The notes beneath the pieces are model-generated. The model did not search any database. It had not been told where the DNA came from and worked only from the letters and a program-made list of their open reading frames with translations. This document shows, one piece after another, positions 43,192 through 52,612 of a stretch of 64,000 bases of DNA (position 1 is the stretch's first letter; the number at the start of each line of letters is the position of its first letter). The stretch is from Candidatus Villigracilis vicinus (GTDB taxonomy: Bacteria > Chloroflexota > Anaerolineae > Anaerolineales > Villigracilaceae). The stretch is taken from contig JADKIL010000020.1 of NCBI GenBank assembly GCA_016721315.1, forward strand, positions 121,669 to 185,668, given 5' to 3'. The position numbers were made by a program, and so were the translations under genes.

Positions 43192-43220
43192 AGTATACCA
43201 ATCGCTTGGGTATTTGGCAA
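43192..43220 (-). promoter_or_regulatory. his operon promoter
   Basis: On the minus strand TTGCCA (43220-43215), a 17-nt spacer and TATACT (43197-43192) form a housekeeping promoter. Transcription should begin near 43185, about 4 nt before the leader-peptide ATG. Confidence 0.8.
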
Positions 43221-43227
43221 GTGATTT

Positions 43228-45946
43228 TCAGCCGGTATTCTTCAATCCCGCGGCAATACCATTGATGGTCAGCGCCATTACATCACGCAGGGTTTCCACT
43301 TCCGGGCCTATGGAATTTTTCATGGAGCGCAAGCGGCGCATTGCCTCCACTTGGATATAGTTCAATGGGTCAACATACGGGTTGCGGAGTTGAACAGCCG
43401 ATTGCGTGATGGGTTCTTTTTCCATGAGGGAGGCATGCCCGCTGATGGAAAGGACTGCTGTGCGCGTCCGTTCGTATTCTTCGCGGATGCGGTTGAAGAT
43501 CGAATTGCCAAGCTCGCGGTCTGGGACGAGTTCCACATACAAGGCGGCAATGTCCATATCGGCTTTGATGAGGGACATTTCGCTGTTGTCGAGCAGGCTT
43601 TTGAAGAACGGCCATTTTGCGTACATCTCGCGGAGGAGTGCATTGTCAGCTGGAGAATTCAGACCGGTGCCGAGGCCATACCAACCGGGCAGGTTGAAGC
43701 GCGATTGCATCCACGAGAACACCCAGGGGATGGCACGGATCTTGTCCACGGCGCTTGTGCTGGCGCGGGAAGCCGGGCGGGATCCAATTTGCAGCTGCTT
43801 GATCTCTTCCAACGGAGTGGCTGATTGCCAGAATTGTATAAAGCTGGGCGTTTCATACACCAGATTGCGATACGACTTTTGCGCGGCAGTGGACATTTCT
43901 TCCATTGCCTTGCGCCAATTTTCAGGGACTGGGGCTTGTTCTGCCGAAGGAGCAGATGCCAAAATGACAGCGCTGGCGATCTGTTCGAGATGGCGGTGTG
44001 CGAGTTGTGGATTCGCATAGCGTGACGCAATGATCTCGCCTTGCTCCGTCACGCGGAAGCGGCCATTGATGCTGCCCGCAGGCTGGGCGCGAATGGCGCG
44101 GCTGGCGGGGCCGCCTCCGCGCGCGATGGTTCCGCCGCGCCCGTGGAAGATGGTCAACTTGATGTTGTGCTTTTGAGTGACCTGCGTGATCTCCTCCTGC
44201 GCCTGATACAAGGCCCAGTTTGCCATGAGATAGCCGCCATCTTTGTTGCTGTCGGAGTAGCCGATCATCACCATTTGTTCATCGTTGTGAGTTTTGAGAT
44301 GCTCACGATAGGGTTCGCAGGTGAAGAGCGCCTCCAGAATATTTTGGGCATCTTTCAGGTCGCCAACGGATTCAAAAAGCGGGGCAATGGGCGGCACATA
44401 TTTGCAGCCTGCCCAGCGGGCAAGCAACAACACAGTGAGGATATCAGCGGTGGAGTGTGCCATTGAGATGACAATGGCGCCCAGCGGTTCGCGTCCGTAC
44501 ACATCACAGACGCGGCCTATCAATTGGAAGAGCGCCCAGACTTCGGAGGTGGCGGCAGTCACTCCGGGATGTTGAGCCAGTTCCATTGGGGACTGGGCAA
44601 GCAAACGGGTGAGAAGAAGCGTCCGCTCGACGTTTGGTAAATTTTCAAGATCAGGTTCGATCCGCAGCGCACGCAAGATCTCGCTTAATGCAGAATTGAA
44701 TCGACTTGAATCTTCGCGGATGTCGAGGCGGGCGGCGTGAAGCCCGAAAGATCTGAAATTGATGGAGGGTGGTTTTGAGGTCGCCTTGCATCAAGGCTGC
44801 GGGCAGGGCGTTGGTAATGAGTTCGATGGGTGTTAGCAGTTTTTCAGGAAGAAGGTTGGTGTGATACGGATCGCGGCTCAAAAGATGAGACTTCATATCT
44901 TCGTTCGATGCTTTTGCGAGGTCAGCCGATAGCAGGGAAAGCACGAGGCGATAGGGCTCGTTGGTGTAACGCTCTTCAATAAATGAAACATGCTCGGAGA
45001 ACGGACGGCGCATGTCGATCCATTTGGTGAGCGCGTGCGGTGGCTGCACCAGCCTTGAACTCATGCTTAATCGGCGCGACAATTCCTTGAAGATGACGCG
45101 ATGATTTTCAACTGCCAGCCCGCGATGCAGGCGCAGCGTTTCTGCGGTTACTTCGGTGGTGACATTCGGGTTGCCGTCACGGTCGCCGCCGATCCACGAT
45201 GCGAGCTTCAGCCACGAGGCGGGCGGTTTCAATTCGGGATAGTGAATTTGCAATGCGTTTTCAAGATCATCATACACGGCAGGGATGGCTTTCCAAAAGA
45301 ATGCATCCACATAGTACAACCCTGTTTTTACTTCATCGGTGACGGCAAGCCGGTTGGCGCGGGCGCGTTCGGTGAGCCACAGTGCAGAGATCGCAGAACG
45401 CATGGCAACAAGAAGAGTGTCACGCTCGCGCACCGAGATCTCCGTGTTGCTGATCTCTTGCAGCAGTTGCGCGATGTGTTCAATTTTTGATAGAACCGTG
45501 CGCCGCCGTGCTTCGGTGGGATGCGCGGTGAGGACGAGTTCAATGGAAAGACTTTCCAGCAAGGCTTGCATTTGTTCCTGCGTAACGCCGCGCGATTTTA
45601 GCACTGCAATCGCCTCGCCGATCGATTCGTCTATGGGGTCGGGATATTTCCTGTCCAGCTTTTGATTTAACAATTGAACGCGTTGATTATCTTCCGCAAG
45701 ATTGACAAGGTCGAAGTACGTGGCGAATGCTGAAGCGACAGCACGCGCCTCATCCGCGCTGAGAGCTGATACCAGTTTCTGCAACCGTTGCGCCGCTGAC
45801 GGGTCCCCCGCGCGCCGCAGCTTGGCCTCGGCGCGGATGTTCTCCTCGATCTCAAACAGAGCAGGCGATTCAAGGTCGGAAATGATCCTGCCCAGCAGGT
45901 CGCCGAGCATGTGAATGGTTTGTGAGATGTCCATGTTGTGGTCCAT
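43228..45946 (-). pseudogene. ppc: Phosphoenolpyruvate carboxylase, one frameshift
   Basis: Joined across one frameshift this is a PEPC of about 905 residues, which carboxylates PEP to oxaloacetate. The N-terminal part (45946-44651 frame) has 'VLTAHPTEARRRTVL' with the catalytic His and 'WIGGDRDGNPNVT'. The C-terminal part (44676-43228 frame) has 'MIGYSDSNKDGG', 'FHGRGGTIARGGGP' and a C-terminus ending NTG, as is usual. The break is one extra base in AAA at 44747-44749; removing it restores 'FGLHAARLDIREDSS'. Everything else is well conserved, so a sequencing error is likely. TATACT lies 6 nt before the ATG, so the message appears leaderless. Confidence 0.9.
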
Positions 45947-45952
45947 TCGCCT

Positions 45953-46001
45953 AGTATAGCGGAAAATATCTCCAACTCTTCGATTTTCCAGAAGGTATAA
46001 T
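45953..46001. promoter_or_regulatory. Divergent -10 boxes of ppc and the KdpD-like kinase
   Basis: Minus strand: TATACT (45958-45953), 6 nt before the ppc ATG. Plus strand: TATAAT (45996-46001), 13 nt before the kinase ATG at 46015. Both imply leaders of 0 to about 7 nt. The -35 regions are poor. Confidence 0.6.
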
Positions 46002-46014
46002 GAGATTTATAAAC

Positions 46015-47469
46015 ATGCGAAATTCAAATTTTATTTCACGTTCATTTCAGTATCTTCTGGCCTTTGGGTTCATCGCCCTTGTCACGGTAATTTTGATTGC
46101 CCTGCGGGAAGCATTGGATACGACTCTGGTAGCCCTTTTGTATCTGATCCCGCTTGGCTTGATCACCGCTTATCTGGGGCTCGGTCCGGGCATCACCAGC
46201 GCGCTGGTAACCTTTCTGACATTCAATTATTTTTTTATCAAACCCTATTACACATTTGCAGTTCACCGTCCAACGGATGTGGTCATCCTTGTCATCTTTT
46301 TGATCGTGGCGATCGTGATCAGTCAATTGGTGGGGCGGATGCGGGCAAGCCTTGCTGCAGCGACAGCACGTGAACGCGAAGCCACGCAGCTCTACGAACT
46401 GAGCACGGCTCTGGCCGGTTTGCATGATGACCGTGTCATTTCACAGATCCTTGCAAAGCAGGTTCAGGAAGTGTCACAAGGTGAAGCAGTTGAAATTAAG
46501 ATCACAGGGGCCCAGCCTTTTGCTTTTCGTTTGCCTGATTCCGCTCAGCCAACCCGTCCGCCGGAATGGGTGGTGCCCATCGAGGTGGCGAGAGGTGTTC
46601 TCGGGGAGATTCTGCTTTGGCGGGCGGCACCAGCTATCACGTCTGGTGAGAAGCGTTTGTTGCAGACATTTGCCAGTCAGGGAGCGTTGGCGCTTGAGCG
46701 TGCAAGGCTCGCGCAGGCAGAGTCGCGTGCCAGAGTCCTCGAAGAGAGTGACCATCTAAAGTCCATTCTATTGTCTTCTGTGTCTCACGAATTGAGAACG
46801 CCGCTTTCCACCATCAAGGCGGCGGCTTCAAGTTTGAGAAGTGACGATGTCCATTGGGATTCCGCTGCGCGCCCCGAGTTGATCGCCGCCATTGACGATG
46901 AGGCCGACCATTTGAATATGCTGGTTGGTAATTTGCTGGATATGTCTCGCATTGAGTCCGGTGTGCTCAAGCCGAAGCGTGAATGGAATATTTTGTCTGA
47001 AATTGTCGGGAGCGTTTTGACACGCATGAAACATCTGGCAGAGGAGCATCGCATAGAAGTGGATGTGCCCGAGAGCCTTCCGCTCATGCCCGTGGACTAT
47101 GTGCAAATGGAACAGGTCTTCACGAATTTGCTCAGCAACAGCGTCAAATATGCGCCGGAGAGATCTGTGATACGAGTGCGCGCGTTTGTGGAAGATGAAT
47201 CCGTTCATGTGGTGGTTCGTAATCAGGGACCGCAAGTGCCGCAGGAACACCTTGAACGCATCTTTGATAAATTTTTCCGCATCACCGCCGCGGACCGGGT
47301 CACAGGCACTGGGCTTGGGCTTTCCATTTGCAAGGGCATCATCGAGGCACATGGTGGACGGCTGTGGGCCGAGAATGTACCCGATGGACTTGCTTTTAAT
47401 TTCACATTGCCATTGGTCTGGGAAGGCGTTTCGCCGCCAACCCTGCCAATGGATACGGAGACCGAATGA
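46015..47469 (+). CDS. KdpD-like sensor histidine kinase without the N-terminal KdpD/USP part
   Basis: The 484-residue protein has the four-helix DUF4118 membrane domain (about residues 12-110, with 'FNYFFIKPYYTFAVH'), a GAF-like domain (about 125-235) and a kinase with His258 in 'LLSSVSHELRTPLSTIKA', 'NLLSNSVKYAP' and 'GTGLGLSICKGIIEAHGG'. It matches the C-terminal half of KdpD; the ATP-binding KdpD domain and USP domain are missing. ATG 46015 was chosen over 46000 because the TATAAT overlaps the earlier ATG. It overlaps its regulator gene by ATGA. The signal is probably potassium or ionic strength. Confidence 0.9.
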   Translation: MRNSNFISRSFQYLLAFGFIALVTVILIALREALDTTLVALLYLIPLGLITAYLGLGPGITSALVTFLTFNYFFIKPYYTFAVHRPTDVVILVIFLIVAIVISQLVGRMRASLAAATAREREATQLYELSTALAGLHDDRVISQILAKQVQEVSQGEAVEIKITGAQPFAFRLPDSAQPTRPPEWVVPIEVARGVLGEILLWRAAPAITSGEKRLLQTFASQGALALERARLAQAESRARVLEESDHLKSILLSSVSHELRTPLSTIKAAASSLRSDDVHWDSAARPELIAAIDDEADHLNMLVGNLLDMSRIESGVLKPKREWNILSEIVGSVLTRMKHLAEEHRIEVDVPESLPLMPVDYVQMEQVFTNLLSNSVKYAPERSVIRVRAFVEDESVHVVVRNQGPQVPQEHLERIFDKFFRITAADRVTGTGLGLSICKGIIEAHGGRLWAENVPDGLAFNFTLPLVWEGVSPPTLPMDTETE

Positions 47470-48161
47470 ATAACGCGCCGCATATTCTTGTCGTTGATGA
47501 TGAGCTGCAAATTCAACGCGCCATACGAACCATTCTCACTGAAAAAGGATTCAAGGTCACGACCGCGAGCCGCGGTGAAGAAGGCCTCACGCTGGCGGCG
47601 ACGAATGAACCCGATCTCGTGATCCTCGACCTCGGCCTGCCCGATATGGACGGCGTGGAAGTTTGCACGCGCCTGCGCGAATGGACGCAAATCCCGATCA
47701 TTATTTTGTCTGTGCGGGATAGCGAGCGCGATAAAGTAGCTGCGCTCGACAAAGGTGCAGATGATTATCTGACCAAGCCATTTGGCATTGAAGAATTACT
47801 GGCGCGTGTGCGGGTTGCGTTACGTCATTCTGCGAGCCGGCAAGGGACGCAAAGCAAAGTCATTCAGGCTGGCACGCTGATGATCGATCTTGCGTGGCAT
47901 AGCGTCAAACGCGGTGACGAGGAAATTAAGTTGACCGCCACCGAATATAAATTGCTGGCATATCTTGCCGCCAATCACGGACGCGTACTCACGCATCAAA
48001 GCATCCTCACAAATGTCTGGGATCCTGCCGATGCCAATCACACCGAATACCTGCGTGTCTACATGCGCCAGCTTCGCAAGAAACTTGAGGTTGACCCCGA
48101 ACGCCCGCAATTTATCCTCACCGAGCCTGGGATCGGTTATCGCTTTATTGCGGATGTGTAA
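47466..48161 (+). CDS. KdpE-like OmpR-family response regulator
   Basis: The 231-residue protein has a receiver ('HILVVDDELQIQRAIR', phosphoacceptor in 'LVILDLGLPDMDG', 'DDYLTKPFG') and a winged-helix OmpR output ('LTATEYKLLAYLAANHGRV', 'EPGIGYRF'). It is the partner of the kinase whose stop it overlaps. It is a separate lineage from the two more similar regulators at 51011 and 59877. The kimA-like and small-protein genes downstream are plausible targets. Confidence 0.93.
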   Translation: MNNAPHILVVDDELQIQRAIRTILTEKGFKVTTASRGEEGLTLAATNEPDLVILDLGLPDMDGVEVCTRLREWTQIPIIILSVRDSERDKVAALDKGADDYLTKPFGIEELLARVRVALRHSASRQGTQSKVIQAGTLMIDLAWHSVKRGDEEIKLTATEYKLLAYLAANHGRVLTHQSILTNVWDPADANHTEYLRVYMRQLRKKLEVDPERPQFILTEPGIGYRFIADV

Positions 48162-48165
48162 CAAG

Positions 48166-48193
48166 GGGCAAGAGCATCGCCCTCGCAATGACA
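48166..48193. repeat. Solo half of the TTGCGAGG-type repeat
   Basis: Sequence ending CGCCCTCGCAATGACA matches the right end of the full element at 55555-55647. Only one arm is present. Confidence 0.55.
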
Positions 48194-48212
48194 TAAATCC
48201 ATCTCCTTACAG

Positions 48213-48240
48213 CACCCTTGCAAAAGGGTGTTTTTATTTT
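48213..48240 (+). terminator. Terminator after the KdpE-like gene
   Basis: CACCCTT-GCAA-AAGGGTG is followed by TTTTTATTTT. Confidence 0.85.
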
Positions 48241-48266
48241 TTCTTTATACGATTGCCCAAAATTTT

Positions 48267-48316
48267 TGTCACCATTTTATGCGGGGTGGATAGGATTAAC
48301 GCATCAATGAGGTGAT
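48267..48316 (+). promoter_or_regulatory. Duplicated upstream region, copy 1
   Basis: The 50 nt before the ATG at 48317 match the 50 nt before 51951 at all but about six positions, including TGTCACC, TTTTATGCGGG, TGGATAGGATTAA and the ribosome site GAGGTGA. TAGGAT could be the -10 box. Conservation beyond the ribosome site suggests a shared promoter or operator. Confidence 0.6.
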
Positions 48317-48954
48317 ATGAACAAACTTGATGTAAGTCCTCCCGTAATAACTGTATCCCCGCTTCTTTTTCTGACCTTCGGCCTGCCCGCCGGTTAATTG
48401 TCCTGGTACCCAGCCTTGAGTTTGACTCTGCTCCCATAATTCGCAGGGTCTGGGAATTGGCAAGTGTTACGGGTGCGCAGGTTCTTTTCCTCGGCCTGTA
48501 TACCGACCCGGCGCAGGAGCTGAGTTTGAGGCGTGGACTCGTCACTATGGCCGCAATGGTGAAAGATGACAAGATTTCCACCGAGGCACAGGCCATCTTT
48601 GGAAAAGACTGGCTGGACGTTGTAAGGGCACGTACCCAGCCTGGCGATACTATTATTTGCCTTGAGGAACACCATGTGGGCTTGCCGCATAGGCCCTTGA
48701 GCCAGGTATTGCAATCGAACGTAGACCTGCCGCTTTATATCCTTTCTGGTCTTTCTCCTCGCGGCAATTCCCGCCCAAATAGGTCCTCTCAAATTGCCGC
48801 ATGGATTGGGTCCGCCGTCATTATTTTGGGCTTCTTCCTGCTGCAAATCAAAATGGATCCCCTCGCACAAGACTGGACACACACTGCATTGCTGATGATC
48901 TCCATCCTTGTCGAATTCTGGACCATCTGGTTTTGGAATAGCCTGTTTGGATAA
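48317..48954 (+). pseudogene. Small protein with two C-terminal membrane helices, copy 1, frameshifted
   Basis: With one correction this is a 212-residue paralogue of the gene at 51951. It starts MNKLD at 48317. The frame breaks in a T5 run (48366-48370) and resumes as 'SDLRPARRLIVLVPSLEFD', continuing through 'VTGAQVLFLGLYTD' to 'DWTHTALLMISILVEFWTIW'. The soluble part resembles a degenerate universal-stress-protein domain ('RLIVLVPS' strand, helix, strand); two helices end the protein. The family is not known to me. It lies 29 bp before the kimA-like permease gene, so a role with that transporter is likely. Confidence 0.65.
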
Positions 48955-48982
48955 CTTATAAAAAGAAAAATGGTCGAAAAAT

Positions 48983-50946
48983 ATGATCAATCAAAACGAT
49001 AACACTCAAACCTCGATTATTGAACGAACTACAGATTACAAGCCGCCGCACACCTTCAGTTCATGGTTGATCGGCCGCCCCCTGTCCACGGCAGATGCTT
49101 CCCATCAAACCATTGGAAAGGTGGTTGGACTTGCAGTATTCGCCTCTGACGCACTTTCCTCCACCGCATACGCTACTCAGGAGATTTTAGGCGTAATTGC
49201 TGCTGCTGGAACAATGGCCTATGGATATTTATTTCCCATCTCGCTTGCCATTATCACCCTGTTGGCAATTGTTACCATCTCGTATGAGCAAACCATCCAC
49301 GCCTACCCGGGCGGGGGCGGTGCGTACATTGTGGCGCGCGACAACCTTGGTGAAATGCCCGCTCAAACGGCTGGCGCCGCTCTTCTCACCGATTACATCC
49401 TGACTGTCTCTGTTTCGATTTCGGCAGGTGTGGCTCAAATTGTGTCTGCTTATCCCGCTCTGTTTCCATATCGGGTTGTGATTGCTGTGGTCGCTGTATT
49501 TTTTATCATGTTGATCAACTTGCGAGGCGTGAAAGAGTCGGGGACTGCGTTTGCCGTCCCAACTTATTTTTTGTTGTAATGATGGTCGGGACTGTCGGCT
49601 TTGGTGTTTTTCGTTACTTTACCGGCTCGCTTGGCATGGTAGTTGATCCTCCACACTTCGAGGCGAAGCATGTTTTGTCAGTGATTACGCCCTTCATTTT
49701 GCTTCACGCTTTTGCCAATGGGACAACCGCCCTTACCGGCGTGGAAGCGATCTCCAATGGGATCACTGCTTTCAAGGAGCCACGCAGTAAAAATGCAGGA
49801 GTTACTCTGATCTGGATGTCCTTGATCCTGGGTTCATTATTTCTTGGGCTTTCTTTTCTCACGGGCAAGGTGCAGGCTGTATTTTCCGAGGAAGAAACTG
49901 TCATTTCTCAACTGGCGCGAACGATCTATGGCGGCAGAGGTGCGCTCTATCTTATGTTGATCTCCGGCACCACGGTCATTCTTATCATGGCAGCGAATAC
50001 AGCCTTTGCGGATTTCCCCCGTTTGGGTGCGCTTCATGCAGGGGATGGGTTTCTTCCGCGCCAGCTTACATACCGTGGAAGCCGTTTGGTTTATTCGCGA
50101 GGCATTGTGTCTCTGGCAGTCATAGCATCCATCTTGATCATAATTTTTCAAGCCAGTGTTACTCGTCTCATCCCGCTGTATGCGATCGGCGTATTTCTAT
50201 CCTTTACGCTCTCACAGGCGGGTATGGCTCGCCGCTGGTGGAAGATAGGTCATCTCGCTGAAGGCGTGGAAGTTGTTGAGCCGGGTTCCACTCTAAAATA
50301 TGAAAAGGGCTGGCGGTACAGAATGTTGATCAATGGCTTTGGTGCTGTGTGTACTGCGGTTGTAATGGTTGTATTTGCAGTGACGAAATTTAGAGAAGGC
50401 GCCTGGGTAGTGCTTATCCTAACCCCGCTACTCGTCACCATCTTTTTCTCAATCCATCATCACTATAAGAGGCTCGCGAAAAAACTTTCCCTTGATAATT
50501 TCGGCGTCATCCCGCCGCATGCGATGCGTCATCGGGTGATCATGCCGGTCAGCGGTGTGCATCAGGGGACATTGGCGGCACTGCGCTACGCACGCATGTT
50601 ATCCGATGACATCACAGCCGTACACGTCACCATCGAGCCAGCGGAGGCTGAAAAGGTCCGCCAGAAGTGGGAAACGTGGGGTGAAGGTGTACGTATGGTC
50701 ATGTTGGATTCGCCCTATCGTCTCTTTATTGAACCCATTTTGGGATATATAGCTGAAGTTGAGAAACAGCGGCAGCCGGGTGAAACCATCACCATTGTCG
50801 TGCCCGAATTTGTTGCAGAAAACCGATTGACTGAAGTCTTGCATACCAACACTGCGGATCTGCTCCGTAGTCAACTTAAACGCCAGCATGGGATCGTTAT
50901 CATCAACGTGCCGTATCATGTCCATGAAGAGGCTGATGAACATTAG
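48983..50946 (+). pseudogene. KimA-like potassium permease, one frameshift
   Basis: Joined across one frameshift this is about 654 residues, matching B. subtilis KimA (YdaO) along its length: 'SWLIGRPLSTADASHQ', 'FASDALSSTAYATQEIL', 'HAYPGGGGAYIVARDNLGE', 'TALTGVEAISNGITAFKEP', then a cytoplasmic USP-like domain ('HRVIMPVSGVHQGTL', 'ITAVHVTIEPAEAEK') ending 'INVPYHVHEE'. KimA is a high-affinity K+/H+ importer inhibited by c-di-AMP. The break is a T6 run at 49567-49572, one T short; adding it gives 'TYFFVVMMVG', as KimA reads 'VYLFVVALLV'. The second half can be read alone from 49579. A perfect terminator follows. Confidence 0.85.
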
Positions 50947-50972
50947 GAAGTGCTGATACAGACTTGCCCATT

Positions 50973-51018
50973 AAATATAAAATCCGCTTCAAGATTTGTT
51001 GAAGCGGATTTTATATTT
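50973..51018. terminator. Perfect 20-bp bidirectional terminator
   Basis: AAATATAAAATCCGCTTCAA (50973-50992) pairs fully with 50999-51018 around GATTTG. It serves the kimA-like gene on the plus strand and contains the stop codon of the regulator on the minus strand. Confidence 0.9.
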
Positions 51019-51709
51019 TCCCCTCATCTAGCATTTTAAGGCGATATCCTACTCCAGCTTCAGTGTGGATATAAGTTGGCCGCGCGGGGTCAGGCTCAAG
51101 TTTAGCTCGCAGGTTGCTGATATTGACACGCAGGGTGTGCATGTCGTTATAGCCTTCACCCCATATTTGGCGTAGTATTTGACGGTGAGTTAATACTTTC
51201 CCTGAATGGGTAATCAATAGGCGTAGAATATCATACTCAGTTGGGGTCAATTGAATTTCCTGTTCATTTACAGTGACTTCACGACACGAAAAATCCAATA
51301 TCAAGCCGCCCAGTATAAATATGGATTCATTTGCAACGACAGCCTGTCTACGTTGAATAACCCGAATGCGGGCCAATAATTCACTGGTGCCAAAGGGCTT
51401 TGTCAGGTAATCATCTGCGCCCGCATTCAGAGCTGCAACCTTATCCTGCTCTGTTTCGCGGACAGAGAGAATGACAATTGGAGTTTGCGACCATTCACGC
51501 AGGCGGCGTGTAACGACAATACCATCCATATCCGGCAACCCAAGGTCGAGGATGATCAAGTCTGGGCGATGGGCAAGGACTGCATCCAGGGCTTCCTGTC
51601 CATCTGAGGCTTCGTAAACGTCAACCCCTGGGCGGCTAATATCGGATGCAAATAACGCCTGATGGCTGCTTCATCATCCACGATCAAAACTCGCTGCTTT
51701 ATATCCATG
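51011..51709 (-). pseudogene. Orphan KdpE-like response regulator, one frameshift
   Basis: The open part (51559-51011) gives most of the receiver ('MIILDLGLPDMDGIVVTRR') and a full OmpR-type output ending near 'EAGVGYRLKML'. The missing N-terminus lies in another frame from ATG 51709 ('RVLIVDDEAAIRRYL'). One base is lacking near 51620; the sequence then resumes with EAS-D-G-Q-E-A as in the paralogue at 59877-60575. The two are near-identical in the C-terminal half. No kinase gene adjoins this copy, so it may respond to one of the KdpD-like kinases at either end of the island. Confidence 0.82.
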
Positions 51710-51825
51710 AAAGGTTATTCTCCCAAAACATTTTTACAGGCCGATCAGTCTTGGTACTGAGTCCATCTTGAGTGTAGTGTATTCAATTACCCGTCAATCT
51801 GGGGGCAAGAAACGTTGGAGAGATG

Positions 51826-51870
51826 TCAAGAAAAGGTCAAGATTTTATACGATTTTGACCTGTTTCTTGA
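51826..51870. other. Imperfect inverted repeat upstream of the copy 2 gene
   Basis: TCAAGAAAAGGTCAA (51826-51840) pairs with TTGACCTGTTTCTTGA (51855-51870) with one bulge. TTTATACGATT inside it also occurs before copy 1 (near 48245). It could be a regulator site. Confidence 0.4.
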
Positions 51871-51900
51871 TATATCTTTTATGCAATTGCTTTAAATATT

Positions 51901-51950
51901 TGTCACCCTTTTATGCGGGATGGATAGGATTAATACATCTATGAGGTGAC
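51901..51950 (+). promoter_or_regulatory. Duplicated upstream region, copy 2
   Basis: This is the partner of 48267-48316, with identical spacing to the ATG and the same GAGGTGA ribosome site. Confidence 0.6.
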
Positions 51951-52589
51951 ATGAACAAGCTTGATGAAAACCCCGCTGCTTTAACCATATCTTCCGCTTC
52001 ATTTCCCGACCTTCGGCCTGCCAGCCGTTTAATGATCCTTGTGCCTGAAGCCCTGGCTGATTCTGCCGGAACTGCCAGAAAAATATTGGGCCTGGCAAAG
52101 ACTTTGGAAGGCGAGGTCCAACTCATCGGTCTTTGTAAAGATGTGATGAGTGAATCAAGTATGCGTCGACAGCTTATTTTTCTTTCTGCTATGGTGAATG
52201 ATGGCCTTGTATCTGTTGAATCCAAGGTTGAATTTGGAAACAATTGGTTGAAGGTTGTAAAGGCCAACTGGCATGCGGGAGACATCATTGTGTGCTTCGA
52301 CGGGCAATATACAGGTCTGATGCATAAACCTGTTAGTCAACTCATTGAATCAAACTTGAAATTAGACGTTTATGTGTTGGAAGGTGGAGTACAAACCAGA
52401 TCCTTTAGCCCAGGCTGGCTTTCGTCAGTCATTGCGTGGATAGGCTCGTTAAGTATCCTGGCTATTTTTTTCTGGTTGCAAGTGCAAATCATCAAAATAC
52501 CTGAAGCATGGGCACAGAACACCCTTATGTATCTTTCAATTCCAATTGAAGTGGGATTAGTCTGGGGTTGGAACACCCTGTTCCCGTAA
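51951..52589 (+). CDS. Small protein with two C-terminal membrane helices, copy 2
   Basis: The intact 212-residue paralogue has a soluble N-terminal domain (about residues 1-140; 'SRLMILVPEALADSAGTARK' and 'GDIIVCFDGQYTGL' suggest a degenerate USP/Rossmann-like fold) and two helices at about 150-175 and 185-210 ('VIAWIGSLSILAIFFWL', 'TLMYLSIPIEVGLVWGW'). The C-terminal helix pair is the best conserved part between copies. I do not recognise a named family. It precedes an unknown soluble protein and a second APC permease, as copy 1 precedes the KimA-like permease, so it probably serves those transporters. Confidence 0.8.
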   Translation: MNKLDENPAALTISSASFPDLRPASRLMILVPEALADSAGTARKILGLAKTLEGEVQLIGLCKDVMSESSMRRQLIFLSAMVNDGLVSVESKVEFGNNWLKVVKANWHAGDIIVCFDGQYTGLMHKPVSQLIESNLKLDVYVLEGGVQTRSFSPGWLSSVIAWIGSLSILAIFFWLQVQIIKIPEAWAQNTLMYLSIPIEVGLVWGWNTLFP

Positions 52590-52612
52590 TCATAATTTCA
52601 AAAAGGTTAAGT

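Noticed and set aside
43007..43201. 64-codon minus-strand frame starting MVYCRPIC in the his leader region
   Set aside because: It is out of frame with the histidine codons, starts upstream of the promoter's expected start and runs through the terminator.
49579..50946. Separate intact transporter gene starting at 49579
   Set aside because: Alignment to KimA shows it is the second half of the gene starting at 48983, split in a T6 run.
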